A stretch of DNA of 64,000 bases from Methylobacterium sp. DB0501 (GTDB lineage: Bacteria; Pseudomonadota; Alphaproteobacteria; Rhizobiales; Beijerinckiaceae), in NCBI RefSeq assembly GCF_011043735.1, contig NZ_JAAKGV010000004.1, positions 186,001 through 250,000 on the forward strand, in the 5' to 3' direction. Positions 30,571 through 41,625 of the stretch are shown here, piece after piece. Within the stretch, counting starts at the first letter, position 1; the number at the start of each line of letters is the position of its first letter. Below the pieces are notes generated by a model. The model did not search any database, was not told the origin of the DNA, and saw only the letters and a program-made list of their open reading frames with translations. The position numbers were made by a program, and so were the translations under genes.

Positions 30571-30741
30571 GCTCATTCCCCTACCTTGGGCTCCCTCGAC
30601 TGGCCCTCTCTACAGCGATCCCAGACACGTTTGATACAAAAATTTCATCCCGCGAGAATCGGTGGAGGTTGTACTCCGCCCGGGTTACCAACAGGGAGGT
30701 GCCGCCGGGACAAGTGCACGAGGCATCCCCCGGGAGGAATC

Positions 30742-31569
30742 ATGACGAGGATCGCATTCATGACCACGACGTCGCGCCCTTACAGCGGAGCACGCCGCCG
30801 CCTCGCCCGGATGGCCGCCGGCCTGGTGGCAGGGCTCGTCCTCGCCGCCCCGGCCAAGGCCGCGGAGGTGCGGGTGATGATCTCCGGCGGCTTCACCGCC
30901 GCCTACCAGGCCCTGGTGCCGGGCTTCGAGAAGAAGACCGGCGACAAGGTCGAGACCGCCTACGGCCCCTCGATGGGCACGGCGCCGGAGGCGATCCCCG
31001 TGCGCCTCGCCCGCGGCGAGCCGGCCGACGTGGTCATCATGGTCGGCTACGCCCTCGACGCCCTCGACAAGGAGGGCAAGATCGAGCCCGGCACCAAGGT
31101 GGCGCTGGCCGATTCCCGCATCGCGCTGGCGGTGAAGGCCGGGGCCAAGGTGCCGGACATCGCCACCCTCGACGCCTTCAAGAAGGCGCTGCTCGGCGCC
31201 ACCTCGATCGCCTATTCGGACAGCGCCAGCGGCGTCTACATCGAGAAGGAGATGTACAGGAAGCTGGGGCTCGAGAAGGAGCTGGCGCCCAAGAGCAAGA
31301 TGATCGTCGCCGAGCGCGTCGGCAACGTCGTCGCCCGGGGCGACGCCGAGTTCGGCTTCCAGCAGATCGCCGAGCTGAAGCCGGTCAAGGGCATCACCAT
31401 CGTCGGGCCGATCCCGCCGGAGGTGCAGAAGGTGACGGTGTTCTCGGCCGGCATCCCGAAGGGCGCCAAGCACCCGGAGGCGGCCCGCGCCCTGATCGCC
31501 TGGCTCTCGTCGCCGGAGCATGCCGCGACGGTCGCCGAAACCGGGCTCGACCCGATCAAGGCCCGCTAA
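30742..31569 (+). CDS. Periplasmic ModA-like substrate-binding protein (275 aa)
   Basis: The ATG at 30742 has a strong GGAGGA ribosome-binding site. A signal peptide is evident (RRRLARMAAGLVAGLVLAAP, cleavage after AKA), then EVRVMISGGFTAAYQALVPG, the first strand of a type-2 periplasmic-binding fold. DVVIMVGYALDALDKEGKI and SDSASGVYIEKEMYRKLGL are typical of ModA-related proteins annotated as molybdate binding. No ModB or ModC genes are nearby. Members of this subgroup in Methylobacterium usually stand alone, so the ligand may not be molybdate. Divergently transcribed from the MHS transporter. Confidence 0.8.
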   Translation: MTRIAFMTTTSRPYSGARRRLARMAAGLVAGLVLAAPAKAAEVRVMISGGFTAAYQALVPGFEKKTGDKVETAYGPSMGTAPEAIPVRLARGEPADVVIMVGYALDALDKEGKIEPGTKVALADSRIALAVKAGAKVPDIATLDAFKKALLGATSIAYSDSASGVYIEKEMYRKLGLEKELAPKSKMIVAERVGNVVARGDAEFGFQQIAELKPVKGITIVGPIPPEVQKVTVFSAGIPKGAKHPEAARALIAWLSSPEHAATVAETGLDPIKAR

Positions 31570-31702
31570 CCCCCGATTCACGACACGGAGAATCCGAGCG
31601 ATCGGATTCACCACCTCTTCACGCCGGGCAGGCCCTGATGGGTCCCACACAACAGGTCTCGCGCCGCCCGAGAGGGCGGCACAAGCGGGCGGGGACGGCA
31701 TC

Positions 31703-31921
31703 ATGAAACAGGGTCGGACGCCCGGAGCGGCGGCGCGCGGTGCCGCGCCGCTGCTCCGGCAGCGGAAACAGGACGGCATGCTCGCGCATCAGCGCTACCT
31801 CGCGGCCCCGGGCTACCATCCGGGGGCGCTGGTGATCGCAGCCCTGGGGCCGGCCGTCGGGGCGGCGGTCCTGGCGGGGATCCTGGCGGCGATCGCGCTG
31901 GGGGTGCGGGTCACGCTCTGA
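31703..31921 (+). CDS. Possible small membrane protein (72 aa)
   Basis: The frame from the ATG at 31703 begins MKQGRTPGAAARGAAP, has a short polar part (LLRQRKQDGMLAHQRYLA) and ends in one hydrophobic helix (ALVIAALGPAVGAAVLAGIL). The ribosome-binding site is weak (GGGGACGG). It lies alone between two larger genes. Confidence 0.35.
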   Translation: MKQGRTPGAAARGAAPLLRQRKQDGMLAHQRYLAAPGYHPGALVIAALGPAVGAAVLAGILAAIALGVRVTL

Positions 31922-32375
31922 GGGAGGGACGGAGCGGCTATCCGTTCCCTGAGGGGCGGCCGGACCGCCCCGTCGCGAGGCGACCGGGCCGTACACCGGA
32001 AGGCCGGCGATTCGGGACGAGGCGAAGACGCGGTCCAGCCGGCCCGATCGAGCCGACGATCGCGGAGACCGGATGCCCGGCAGGCTTCCCCGCCGGATGA
32101 CGCAGGGAACGGGCGGACCGCGCACCGGCTCGACTGGCCGCACCGATCGAACAATCCGGGCGGCCCGACTTTTCGACATCCGGTTCTCTGCGCGACATCC
32201 CCACCGGTGCCGGCCCCGCCACGACGGAGAACGGCGGCGCGCCCGCGGCAGAGTATAGACGATCGATCCGATCCATGGTGAATCGGGCGCTCCGTCCCGT
32301 CGGGGCCGCATGCGTCGCGGGCCTCGAGCCGGACTGTCTCGCAAAGATGGTCTGCGCCCGGAGAGAGGATCGATC
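31922..32375. other. No supportable gene (454 nt)
   Basis: Arg/Pro-rich antisense frames cross the region but have no plausible protein character or ribosome-binding site. The only visible signal is the GAGAGAGGA Shine-Dalgarno for the following gene at its right end. Presumably promoter and leader sequence. Confidence 0.5.
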
Positions 32376-33863
32376 GTGGTTGGTGCTTCCACAGGCTCCG
32401 GGCTCGCACTGTGCTATGCTTACAACAGAGGCGGGATCAACAACCAGAAGATCGCCCTTCTCGGCCTGTTCCTCAAGGCGGCGACCGAAGGACCGCCGCG
32501 CATCGTCCTGCCCGATCTGGTGATCTTCGATCAGATCAGCTTCGTGCATCGACGCGTGCCGATTGCCACGGCGTTCGACGTGGCCCGCCTGGCGGAATTC
32601 GCGGACACGATCGGCGTCACCATCGTCGCGGGTGACGCACAGGGAGACGAGGGCGGCTGGGAGTTCTTCCATCACGGCGAGAGCCGGATCGCGGGCGCGG
32701 CCGTCTCCGACCGGCTCGATTCCGAGAGCGTCGTCGTCCGGTTCTTCCGGGCCCTGGTGCCGCGGGTGCGGATGTCGGACGACGTGCTGAGGCTGCGGGA
32801 CGTCGTCTTCGATCAGCTCGGCATCACCCATGTCGTGCAGATGCGCATCGAGCCGGACTGGGACTACCACGTCAGCCACCGGCTGGACCCGGAGGTCGGG
32901 CACAACGAGGACAACCGGCCATCGGCCGAGACCATCCTGCGCAAGCTCCGCGCGAGCGTCCCGGGCGGCCGGCTGAAGGCCTTCATCCTGTGCGACGAGG
33001 CGGCGCTCGCCGTCGGGAAGGACCGGATCCGCAGGCTGGCAGAGGACGGCTACGAGATCGAGATCACCTGGAAATCCGACCTGTCGCAGCGGTTCGAGGC
33101 CCGGCACTCGAACTTCCTCGACCTGTCCCTCGCGGATTTCGAGATCGCGCTCGCCTCCCGGTCCTTCGTCGGAACGTCGCGCTCGACCTTCGCGGGCATG
33201 GCCGCGCTCGAACAATTCGCGCGATCCGGCAGTGCCGGGAGCCACAGCGTCTACAACATGCTGGGGCCGAAGCTGGTCGAGCGCTGCGACAAGGGGGCGT
33301 TCCGCCCCGCACGCCTGGCGACCGCCCGGGACCTCCGGGACCCGTCCTGCGGCTACGAGCTCGGCCGGATCCTGGAGGCCGCCGGGGATCTGGCGGCCGC
33401 CCACGACCGCTATGCGGCACGCGGCGAGTATGGCGGGCCCGACCGGGAGGAGGTCTATCTGGCCCTCACCGGCGCCGCCCGGCTGAAGGCGGCGCTCGGG
33501 GCTGCGCCGGACGACGTCATCGGGGCCTTCGCGCAGGCCGCCGCCACCCTGCCGTCGCGGGCCGAGGCGCTGCATGGCGCCGCCCTGTACGCGCGGTGCC
33601 AGGGGCGATACGAGGAGGCCTGCGCCTTCGCCGCGCGCGGCCTCGCCGTCGCGCGGCCTTCCGCCGGCCGGGACATCGAGAGCAGCGTCTACGACTGGGC
33701 CCTGCTCGACGAATACGCGGTCGCGACCTCGTGGACCGGGCGCCCTCTGGAGACGCTCCGGGCCTGCATCCGGCTCCTGACGGAGGCGGCGATGCCCGGC
33801 GAGCATCGCGACAGGATCGTCGCCAACGCGAAATTCGCCATCGACCGGCTGGCGGGGCTCTGA
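32376..33863 (+). CDS. O-fucosyltransferase-like protein with C-terminal TPR region (495 aa)
   Basis: The GTG at 32376 has GAGAGAGGA 6 nt upstream. The N-terminal segment YAYNRGGINNQKIALLGLFL resembles the GG(L/I)NNQ motif that opens protein O-fucosyltransferases. Later, SFVGTSRSTFAGMAALEQF matches their GTSxSTFS nucleotide-sugar motif, with DLSLADFEIALAS just before it as in that fold. From about residue 330 the sequence turns into helical repeats (YELGRILEAAGDLAAAHDRY, ALHGAALYARCQGRYEEAC). It closes with DEYAVATSWTGRPLETLRACIRLL, a C-terminal module seen in TPR-linked glycosyltransferases. There is no signal peptide or TM helix. Probably a cytoplasmic glycosyltransferase; donor and acceptor unknown. 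Confidence 0.65.
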   Translation: MVGASTGSGLALCYAYNRGGINNQKIALLGLFLKAATEGPPRIVLPDLVIFDQISFVHRRVPIATAFDVARLAEFADTIGVTIVAGDAQGDEGGWEFFHHGESRIAGAAVSDRLDSESVVVRFFRALVPRVRMSDDVLRLRDVVFDQLGITHVVQMRIEPDWDYHVSHRLDPEVGHNEDNRPSAETILRKLRASVPGGRLKAFILCDEAALAVGKDRIRRLAEDGYEIEITWKSDLSQRFEARHSNFLDLSLADFEIALASRSFVGTSRSTFAGMAALEQFARSGSAGSHSVYNMLGPKLVERCDKGAFRPARLATARDLRDPSCGYELGRILEAAGDLAAAHDRYAARGEYGGPDREEVYLALTGAARLKAALGAAPDDVIGAFAQAAATLPSRAEALHGAALYARCQGRYEEACAFAARGLAVARPSAGRDIESSVYDWALLDEYAVATSWTGRPLETLRACIRLLTEAAMPGEHRDRIVANAKFAIDRLAGL

Positions 33864-33946
33864 CGCGGCGCCCGGCGACGCGGCGCCACCCCGCGCCAAT
33901 CGGCCGGATTGCCGGCCCCCGGCCTTCCGCCGCAAGGTGATGCCCC

Positions 33947-35311
33947 ATGCGGCGCCACGTTCCCATCGTCCTCGCGGCTCTCCTCGCCCTCGTGGCGACG
34001 GCGCTCCTCGCCTATCAGTGGCTCGGGCAGCCGACGACCCTGCGCGTCGCCGTCGGGCCGGCGGGGAGCGAGGATGCGCGCCTGGTCGCGGCGGTCGCCC
34101 AGGCCCTCGCCCGCACCCACGAGGACGTGCGCCTGCGCCCCGTGACGACGAGCGGGGTCGCCGAGAGCGCGGGAGCGGCCGAGCACGGCAAGGCCGACCT
34201 CGCGGTGGTGCGCTCCGACGTCGGCATCCCGGCGAGCACCCAGACGGTGGCGATCCTGCACCGCGACGCGGTGCTGCTGCTCGCCGCCGACCCGAGCCTC
34301 GCTGCGGTGCCGGACCTGCGGGGAAAGCGGATCGGGATCGTGCGCAACCCGGCCGGCAACACCCGGCTGCTCGCCAGCATCCTGGAGCATTACGACGTGC
34401 CGGCCGACGCCGTCACGACCGTGCCCCTCGGCGACGGGCGCGAGGCCGGCGAGGCCCTGCGGGAGGGCCGGGTCGACGCCGTGATGGTGGTGAGCCCCCT
34501 CACCGGCCGCACCGCCAGCGAGGTGGTGGCGGGCATCGCCAAGGGAAGCGGGAACTCGGGCAGCGGGAACTCGGCGGGGAGTACCCCGAGCTTCATCCCG
34601 ATCGGCGAGGCGGCGGTGCTGGCCCGGCGCTGGCCGGCGCTGGAGAGCGTCGAGATCGCCCGCGGCACCTTCGGCGGCACGCCGCCGCGGCCCGCCGAGG
34701 CCTTCACCACCGTCGGGGTCAGCCACCGGCTCGTGGCCCAGGCGCACCTGTCCGATTCGACCGTCTCCGAGCTGACCCGGCTGCTCTTCGTCAACCGGCC
34801 GGGCCTCGCCGCCGAGGTGCCGCTCGCCAACCAGATCGAGGCGCCCGACACCTCGAAGAGCGCGTCGCTGCCGGTGCATCCCGGCGCCCAGGCCTATTAC
34901 GAGGGCGAGGTCGAGAGCTTCTTCGAGCGCTACGGCGACTGGTTCTATCTCCTGGTCATGTGCGTCTCGATCCTGGGCTCGGCCGCCGCGACGCTGGTGT
35001 CGCGGGCCGCCAACCGGTCGCGGGCCCGGGACATGGCGCTCCTGCGCCAGCTGCTCGCCATCGTGCGGGCGAGCCGCGACGTCGAGGACGAGCTGGAACT
35101 CGCCGACCTCGAGCGGCAGGCCGACGAGATCCTGGCCGCCGCGCTCGCCCGCGCCGGGACCGGCGCCATCGACAATGCCGGGGTGGCGGCCTTCACCCTC
35201 GGCCTCGATCAGGCGCGACGGGCGATCGCGGAGCGCCGCGCCATCCTGCTGGAGCGGCACGCCCATTCCGTCGATCGCGGACCGGACCCGCTCTCCGCCG
35301 CGGCGGAGTGA
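33947..35311 (+). CDS. TAXI-family TRAP-type solute-binding protein with C-terminal membrane segment (454 aa)
   Basis: The N-terminal hydrophobic segment (RHVPIVLAALLALVATALLAY) is an uncleaved anchor or signal. The binding domain has LRVAVGPAGSEDARLVAAV and LRGKRIGIVRNPAGNTRLL, characteristic of TAXI proteins. After it comes a second membrane helix (DWFYLLVMCVSILGSAAATL) and a charged helical cytoplasmic tail (ELELADLERQADEILAAALA). No TRAP permease is next to it. The tail suggests a sensor or adapter role instead of pure transport; this is inference. A 15-bp tandem duplication at 34547-34576 adds GSGNSGSGNS in a loop. Confidence 0.8.
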   Translation: MRRHVPIVLAALLALVATALLAYQWLGQPTTLRVAVGPAGSEDARLVAAVAQALARTHEDVRLRPVTTSGVAESAGAAEHGKADLAVVRSDVGIPASTQTVAILHRDAVLLLAADPSLAAVPDLRGKRIGIVRNPAGNTRLLASILEHYDVPADAVTTVPLGDGREAGEALREGRVDAVMVVSPLTGRTASEVVAGIAKGSGNSGSGNSAGSTPSFIPIGEAAVLARRWPALESVEIARGTFGGTPPRPAEAFTTVGVSHRLVAQAHLSDSTVSELTRLLFVNRPGLAAEVPLANQIEAPDTSKSASLPVHPGAQAYYEGEVESFFERYGDWFYLLVMCVSILGSAAATLVSRAANRSRARDMALLRQLLAIVRASRDVEDELELADLERQADEILAAALARAGTGAIDNAGVAAFTLGLDQARRAIAERRAILLERHAHSVDRGPDPLSAAAE

Positions 35312-35466
35312 CCCACTCGGAGACGGCCCCCTCTTGCCTAGGGAGCCTCTTGCGAAGTGGCGCCACACCTTCTATTGCAACGCAACAGATTTCCCCCGGC
35401 TCGATGCGTCCGGCTGCCATTCTGGCGGCGCGCGGCGTGCCGGGCTTTGTTTGCTTCGGACATCCC

Positions 35467-37293
<1,827 letters not shown>

Positions 37294-37326
37294 TCGACGG
37301 CATGACGATCTGACATCGTCGTCCCT

Positions 37327-37354
37327 CGCCCCTCCCCGGGGCGGGGGATTTTTT
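37327..37354 (+). terminator. Rho-independent terminator of typA
   Basis: A GC hairpin (CCCCTCCCC / GGGGCGGGG, one mismatch) is followed directly by six T residues, 34 nt after the typA stop codon. Confidence 0.85.
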
Positions 37355-37422
37355 ATGGCGGCGGTGGACGGCCGGCTCGCCCAAGTGGATTCCCGGTCCG
37401 TCCTCCCGTATCCCGTAGGCTT

Positions 37423-37623
37423 GTCCGGGAACGAGACGGGGCGCGGGATCCCCTCTCCCCGTGTGGGAGAGGGGCCGGGGGTGAGGGTGACACGCTTCGG
37501 TGTGAAACGCTGAGCGTGACGCGGGCAGCGGAACGCGCGGAGCCTGATCCGGCACCGTCTCCACCCTCACCCCCGGCCCCTCCCCACTCGGGAAAGGGGA
37601 TCCCGCGCCTGATCCCTTCCCGG
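37423..37623. repeat. Second inverted pair of the palindromic intergenic element
   Basis: The left copy (37423-37490) carries TCCGGGAACGAGACGGGG, GCGCGGGATCCCCTCTCCC and GTGGGAGAGGGG, then CGGGGGTGAGGGTG. The right copy (37562-37623) is the reverse complement (CACCCTCACCCCCGGCCCC, CACTCGGGAAAGGGGATCCC, CTTCCCGGAT). About 70 nt of unrelated sequence lies between. Same element and layout as 26437-26639. Confidence 0.8.
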
Positions 37624-37685
37624 ATGATTTCCCCAAACGGCCCTGCTTATCTGAGCGCGAGGGCGGCGCGGCGGCAGGAGGCCGT

Positions 37686-39122
37686 GTGGAACACGAGATC
37701 TACCGCTGGCTCGGGATCCTGACCTCGATCCGCTCGGACGTGCTGGCGCCGCTCGGCCTCGCCCTGGCGGTGATCGTCACCGTGCACGTTCTGATGAGGA
37801 AGCGCGAGGTCGGGGCGGCGATCGGCTGGATCGGGCTTGCCTGGCTCTCCCCGCTCCTCGGCAGCCTGCTCTACGTGATGTTCGGCATCAACCGGGTGAG
37901 CCGGCGCGCCCGCCGCCTGCCGGTGCTGCCCGGCCCCCGGCCCGGCGCACCCCCGCCGCCGGTGGCCGAGGTGCCGGACGCGTTCCAGCCCCTGAAGCAG
38001 GCGGTCCAGCGGATCAGCGGCCTGCCGCTCGTCGCTGGCAACCGCATCCGGCGCTACCGCCACGGCGACGAGGCCTATCCGGCGATGCTGGCGGCGATCG
38101 GCGAGGCGCAGACCAGCGTCGCCCTGTCGAGCTACATCATGCGCGACGACGACAGCGGGCGGGCCTTCGCGCAAGCCCTGGCGGCCGCGAGGGCGCGGGG
38201 CGTCGCGGTCTGCGTGCTGATCGACGGCATCGGCAGCGGCTACTTCTTCCCGGCGATGTACCGGCGCCTGCGGCGCCTGAGTATCCCCGCCGGCCTGTTC
38301 ATGCACTCGGCGCTGCCCTGGCGGATGCCGTTCCTCAACCTGCGCACCCACAAGAAGCTCCTGCTGATCGACGGCCGGATCGGCTTCGTCGGCGGGGTCA
38401 ACATCGCCGACGAGAACGTCATGGCGAAGAAGCCGCCCGATCCGGTGCGCGACAGCCATTTCCGCATCGACGGCCCGGTGGTCGGGCAGCTCGCCCAGGC
38501 CTTCTGGCGCGACTGGGCCTTCGTCAAGGGCGAGGACCTGGAGGGGCCGGCCTGGTTCCCGGAGATCCCGGCGGCCGGCGCCTCCCTTGCCAGGGTCGTC
38601 ACCTCGGGGCCGGATGCCGACATCGAGAAGATCGAGTTCGTGGTGATGGAGGCGGTCGCCACCGCCCGGCATTCGGTGCGCGTCGCCACGCCCTATTTCC
38701 TGCCGAGCGAGATGCTGCTGACCGCGCTCGGCCTCGCGGCGATGCGGGGCGTCACCGTCGACGTCATCATCCCGCAGGCGAGCAATCACCGGGTGGTCGA
38801 CTGGGCGACGCGGGCCCATGTCGGGCCGCTGCTGGAGACCGGCGTGCGGATCTGGCTCGACCGGCCGCCCTTCGACCACTCGAAGCTGATGGTGGTGGAC
38901 GACGCCTGGTGCTTCGTCGGCAGCGCCAACTGGGACAGCCGCAGCTTCCGGCTCAACTTCGAGCTCAACGTCGAGGTCTACGACCCCGACTTCGCGGCCG
39001 ACATCGACGGGCTGATGCGGGCCAAGATGGAGCAGCGCCTGACCGCCGACGACCTCAACTCTCGCGGGATGGCCGTGCGCCTGCGCGACGCCGCCGTGCG
39101 ATTGCTGCTGCCATATCTTTGA
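37686..39122 (+). CDS. cls: Cardiolipin synthase, phospholipase D family (478 aa)
   Basis: Condenses phosphatidylglycerol into cardiolipin at the inner membrane. The GTG at 37686 has AGGAGG 4 nt upstream. Two N-terminal membrane helices (LGLALAVIVTVHVLM; IGWIGLAWLSPLLGSLLYVMF) are followed by two phospholipase-D domains with intact HKD motifs: HKKLLLIDGRIGFVGGVN (first) and HSKLMVVDDAWCFVGSANWD (second). The C-terminus reads LDGLMRAKMEQRLTADDL-like and finishes in a short amphipathic tail. The last 68 nt overlap the convergent EEP-family gene. Confidence 0.92.
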   Translation: MEHEIYRWLGILTSIRSDVLAPLGLALAVIVTVHVLMRKREVGAAIGWIGLAWLSPLLGSLLYVMFGINRVSRRARRLPVLPGPRPGAPPPPVAEVPDAFQPLKQAVQRISGLPLVAGNRIRRYRHGDEAYPAMLAAIGEAQTSVALSSYIMRDDDSGRAFAQALAAARARGVAVCVLIDGIGSGYFFPAMYRRLRRLSIPAGLFMHSALPWRMPFLNLRTHKKLLLIDGRIGFVGGVNIADENVMAKKPPDPVRDSHFRIDGPVVGQLAQAFWRDWAFVKGEDLEGPAWFPEIPAAGASLARVVTSGPDADIEKIEFVVMEAVATARHSVRVATPYFLPSEMLLTALGLAAMRGVTVDVIIPQASNHRVVDWATRAHVGPLLETGVRIWLDRPPFDHSKLMVVDDAWCFVGSANWDSRSFRLNFELNVEVYDPDFAADIDGLMRAKMEQRLTADDLNSRGMAVRLRDAAVRLLLPYL

Positions 39123-39957
39123 GCGGCGCCCGCTTGCGGAAATCCTCGGCCCGGTCGCGAAACGCCTCGATCCGGGCGCGAAGCGGCTCGCGCTTGCCCT
39201 GCGGGTTGCCGGGCTCGAGGTGGACGACGATCGGACGGTGGTCGGAGGCGCCCCGCGGCAGCACGGCCTGGCCGCGGCAGGTCAGCCCGCGCACGAGGCA
39301 GCGGTCGAGGCGCAGGGGCACGAGATCGACCATGGCGTGGGTCGGGTGGCGCGGCCCGACATCGTGGAAGCCCGGCAGCAGGGCCGGCCCGACGATGTTG
39401 TAGTCGCCCAGCACCGCGGCCCGCACCGGCAGGTGCTGGGCGATGCGGCGCAGCTGGCGCCGGTTCAGCACCTGGCCGTGCGACAGGTGCACGTTCGCGA
39501 CGCCGAACGTCCCGAGATCGACGATCTGGCACACCCGGTCGATCAGGGCGCCGGACGGCAGGGTGACCACCCGCGGCGGCGTCGCCCAGGGGGTGGGGCT
39601 CCACATCGCCAGGCCGTGGATGCGGCGCGGCAGCGGCGCCCAGGCGTAGTGGCCGCCGGCGCGGGCCTGCAATTCGGTGATGTCGACGGTCGCCTCCTGC
39701 ATCAACAGGAGGTCCGGCTTCTCCTGGGCGATCAGCGCCTCGAGGGCGTCGACCGTCGCGCCGGTCCGCCGCAGCAGGTTCCAGCTGATGATCTTGCGCG
39801 GGCCCGCCCGGTGCGGGGCGGGCGCAACGGCCGGGGTGTCGGCGGGCAGCAGGCGCTGGGGGGGCAAGAGGCTTTGGGGGGGCAGCATGTCACCGCTGGG
39901 GAAGCGCAGGATGGGGCCGGCACGACGGCGTGAGAGCCCGTCGGACCGGAGCGACAT
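39055..39957 (-). CDS. Endonuclease/exonuclease/phosphatase family protein (300 aa)
   Basis: Mg-dependent EEP-fold phosphodiesterase. Catalytic motifs: ISWNLLRR (Asn), LLLMQEATVD (the metal Glu), ANVHLSHGQ, LGDYNIVG (the Asp-x-Asn motif) and the terminal ASDHRPIVVHL (Asp-His). The substrate could be nucleic acid or a phospholipid head group. Its 3' end overlaps the convergent cls gene by 68 nt. The N-terminus is uncertain: starts at 39957 or 39888 are possible, and the stretch LPPQSLLPPQRLLP comes from an 18-bp tandem repeat (39845-39880). It follows murD by 30 nt on the same strand. Confidence 0.85.
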   Translation of the reverse strand: MSLRSDGLSRRRAGPILRFPSGDMLPPQSLLPPQRLLPADTPAVAPAPHRAGPRKIISWNLLRRTGATVDALEALIAQEKPDLLLMQEATVDITELQARAGGHYAWAPLPRRIHGLAMWSPTPWATPPRVVTLPSGALIDRVCQIVDLGTFGVANVHLSHGQVLNRRQLRRIAQHLPVRAAVLGDYNIVGPALLPGFHDVGPRHPTHAMVDLVPLRLDRCLVRGLTCRGQAVLPRGASDHRPIVVHLEPGNPQGKREPLRARIEAFRDRAEDFRKRAPLKDMAAAIARRRRAGARPSRES

Positions 39958-39987
39958 AGGCCGTCCGGCCCGACCGGGGAGAGGGCG

Positions 39988-41421
39988 TCAGGCCCCCGGC
40001 GGCCGCAATCCGGGCAGCGCCCGGACCAGGGTCCGGAACTGGTCGCCGCGATCCTCGAAGCTGCGGAACTGATCGTAGGAGGCGCAGGCCGGCGAGAGCA
40101 GCACCACCGGCTCGTCCGCCGGATCGGCCTCCGCCGCCGCGGCGGCCTCGGCGATTGCGGCGGCGAGCGTCCCGCAACGGCTGAACGGCACCTGCCCGTC
40201 GAGAGTGGCGGCGAAATCCTCGGTCGCGGCGCCGATCAGGTAGGCGTGGGCGATGCGCGGGAAGTACGGCGCGAGGCTCGCGATCCCGCCCTCCTTCGGC
40301 TTGCCGCCGAGGATCCAGTGCACGTGCCGGAAGGCCGAGAGCGCCTTCTCGGTCGAATCGGCGTTGGTGGCCTTCGAATCGTTGATGAACAGGACGGCGC
40401 CGCGGCGCCCGACCTCCTCCATCCGGTGCGGCAGGCCCGGGAAACTCGCGAGCGCCGCCGCGAAGGCGTCCGGCGTCACGCCCAGCTCGCTCGCCACCGC
40501 GTAGGCGACGGCGGCGTTCTGCCAGTTATGGGCGCCGCGCAAGGACCCGATGCCGGAGAGATCGGCCACCGGCTCCGCCGGCGCCCGTCGCCCGTCGATG
40601 ACGATGCCGTCCCGGGCGAGGATGCCCGGCCCCTCCCCCGCCTCGCCGACATGACCTTGGGAGACTTGGACTCGGGAGACTTGGACCCGGGTGAGCGGGC
40701 CCGCGCGGCGCCCGGCGATAGCCCGGCAGAACGCGTCGTCGACGCCGACGATCGCGTGGGCGGCGCCCGTCACCAGCCGCTCCTTGATGGCGGCGTAATG
40801 CGCCATGTCGCCGTGGCGGTCGAGGTGGTCGGGAGTGAGGTTGAGGAGCACGCCGAGGGTGGGGGCCAGCGACGGCGTCAGGTCGATCTGGAACGAGGAC
40901 AGCTCGATCACGTGGACCCGGTCGGGCGAGGGCGGCTCCAGCGACAGGATGGCGGTGCCGATATTGCCGCCCATCTGCACGTCGCGGCCGGCCGCCGCCA
41001 GGACGTGGGCGATCAGGGCCGTGGTGGTCGACTTGCCGTTGGTGCCGGTGATGGCGACGAAGGGCGCGTCGGGGCTCCCGGTTGTGGGTTTCCGGGCGAC
41101 GCGCTCGCGGCAGAACAGCTCGATGTCGCCGATCACCGGCACGCCGGCCGCCTTGGCCAGTTCCACGGTCCAGTGCGGCGCCGGATGGGTGAGCGGCACG
41201 CCCGGGGCGAGGACCAGCGCCGCGAACTCCGCCCAGTCCGCCTGCCGCAGGTCGCCGGTCTCGATGCCCTGCCGAGCCGCCGCCTCCATCCGCGCCGGGT
41301 TGTCGTCGCAGGCGATCACCCGGGCGCCGCCGGCCTTGAGGCTCAGCGCGGTGGCGAGGCCCGAGCCCCCGAGCCCGAACAGGGCGACCGTCTGGCCGGC
41401 GAAGGTGGTGGAGGGTGTCAT
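39988..41421 (-). CDS. murD: UDP-N-acetylmuramoylalanine-D-glutamate ligase MurD (477 aa)
   Basis: Cytoplasmic Mur ligase that adds D-Glu to UDP-MurNAc-L-Ala. The N-terminal UDP-binding fold is [16 protein letters not shown]. The ATP P-loop is [16 protein letters not shown], the Mg/carbamate region is ELSSFQIDL, then [11 protein letters not shown], and the C-terminal domain has [13 protein letters not shown] and [13 protein letters not shown] short insertion after [18 protein letters not shown] derives from a 15-bp tandem repeat at 40659-40688, in a loop where family members vary. It is the last mur gene of this cluster; ftsW, murG and murC do not follow. Confidence 0.96.
   Translation of the reverse strand: MTPSTTFAGQTVALFGLGGSGLATALSLKAGGARVIACDDNPARMEAAARQGIETGDLRQADWAEFAALVLAPGVPLTHPAPHWTVELAKAAGVPVIGDIELFCRERVARKPTTGSPDAPFVAITGTNGKSTTTALIAHVLAAAGRDVQMGGNIGTAILSLEPPSPDRVHVIELSSFQIDLTPSLAPTLGVLLNLTPDHLDRHGDMAHYAAIKERLVTGAAHAIVGVDDAFCRAIAGRRAGPLTRVQVSRVQVSQGHVGEAGEGPGILARDGIVIDGRRAPAEPVADLSGIGSLRGAHNWQNAAVAYAVASELGVTPDAFAAALASFPGLPHRMEEVGRRGAVLFINDSKATNADSTEKALSAFRHVHWILGGKPKEGGIASLAPYFPRIAHAYLIGAATEDFAATLDGQVPFSRCGTLAAAIAEAAAAAEADPADEPVVLLSPACASYDQFRSFEDRGDQFRTLVRALPGLRPPGA
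40659..40688. repeat. 15-bp in-frame tandem repeat inside murD
   Basis: Two units of GGGAGACTTGGA followed by CTC or CCC. Each unit adds five residues (the RVQVS motif repeats). The core is nearly the same as that of the msrQ triple repeat. Confidence 0.8.
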
Positions 41422-41556
41422 GCGTGCGATCGGGCCTTCGCGCCAGGGCGGCGCCGGGCCGGGGCCCGGCGCGTGTCTCAGGCGGTTAGTGAGACGCGGA
41501 GCGAGGCTTCGTCAAGCTGTGCCATGTGGCCGGGGTGGGACCGGTCTGCCACCATC

Positions 41557-41605
41557 CCCTTTCCCGGACGACTGAAGCGTCAGCGGACGGAGATCCGGGA
41601 AAGGG
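41557..41605. repeat. Inverted repeat between mraY and murD
   Basis: CCCTTTCCCGGA (41557-41568) is matched by its perfect complement TCCGGGAAAGGG (41594-41605) with a 25-nt loop. It lies in a 204-nt gap that interrupts the otherwise tight dcw operon. The arms resemble the outer edge of the palindromic elements at 26.4 and 37.4 kb. Confidence 0.65.
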
Positions 41606-41625
41606 CGCGGAGGTGAGAAAGAATC

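Noticed and set aside
31619-32392. Minus-strand ORF of 257 codons in a gene-free region
   Set aside because: Arg/Pro-rich throughout, no ribosome-binding site, overlaps other open frames; typical GC artefact.
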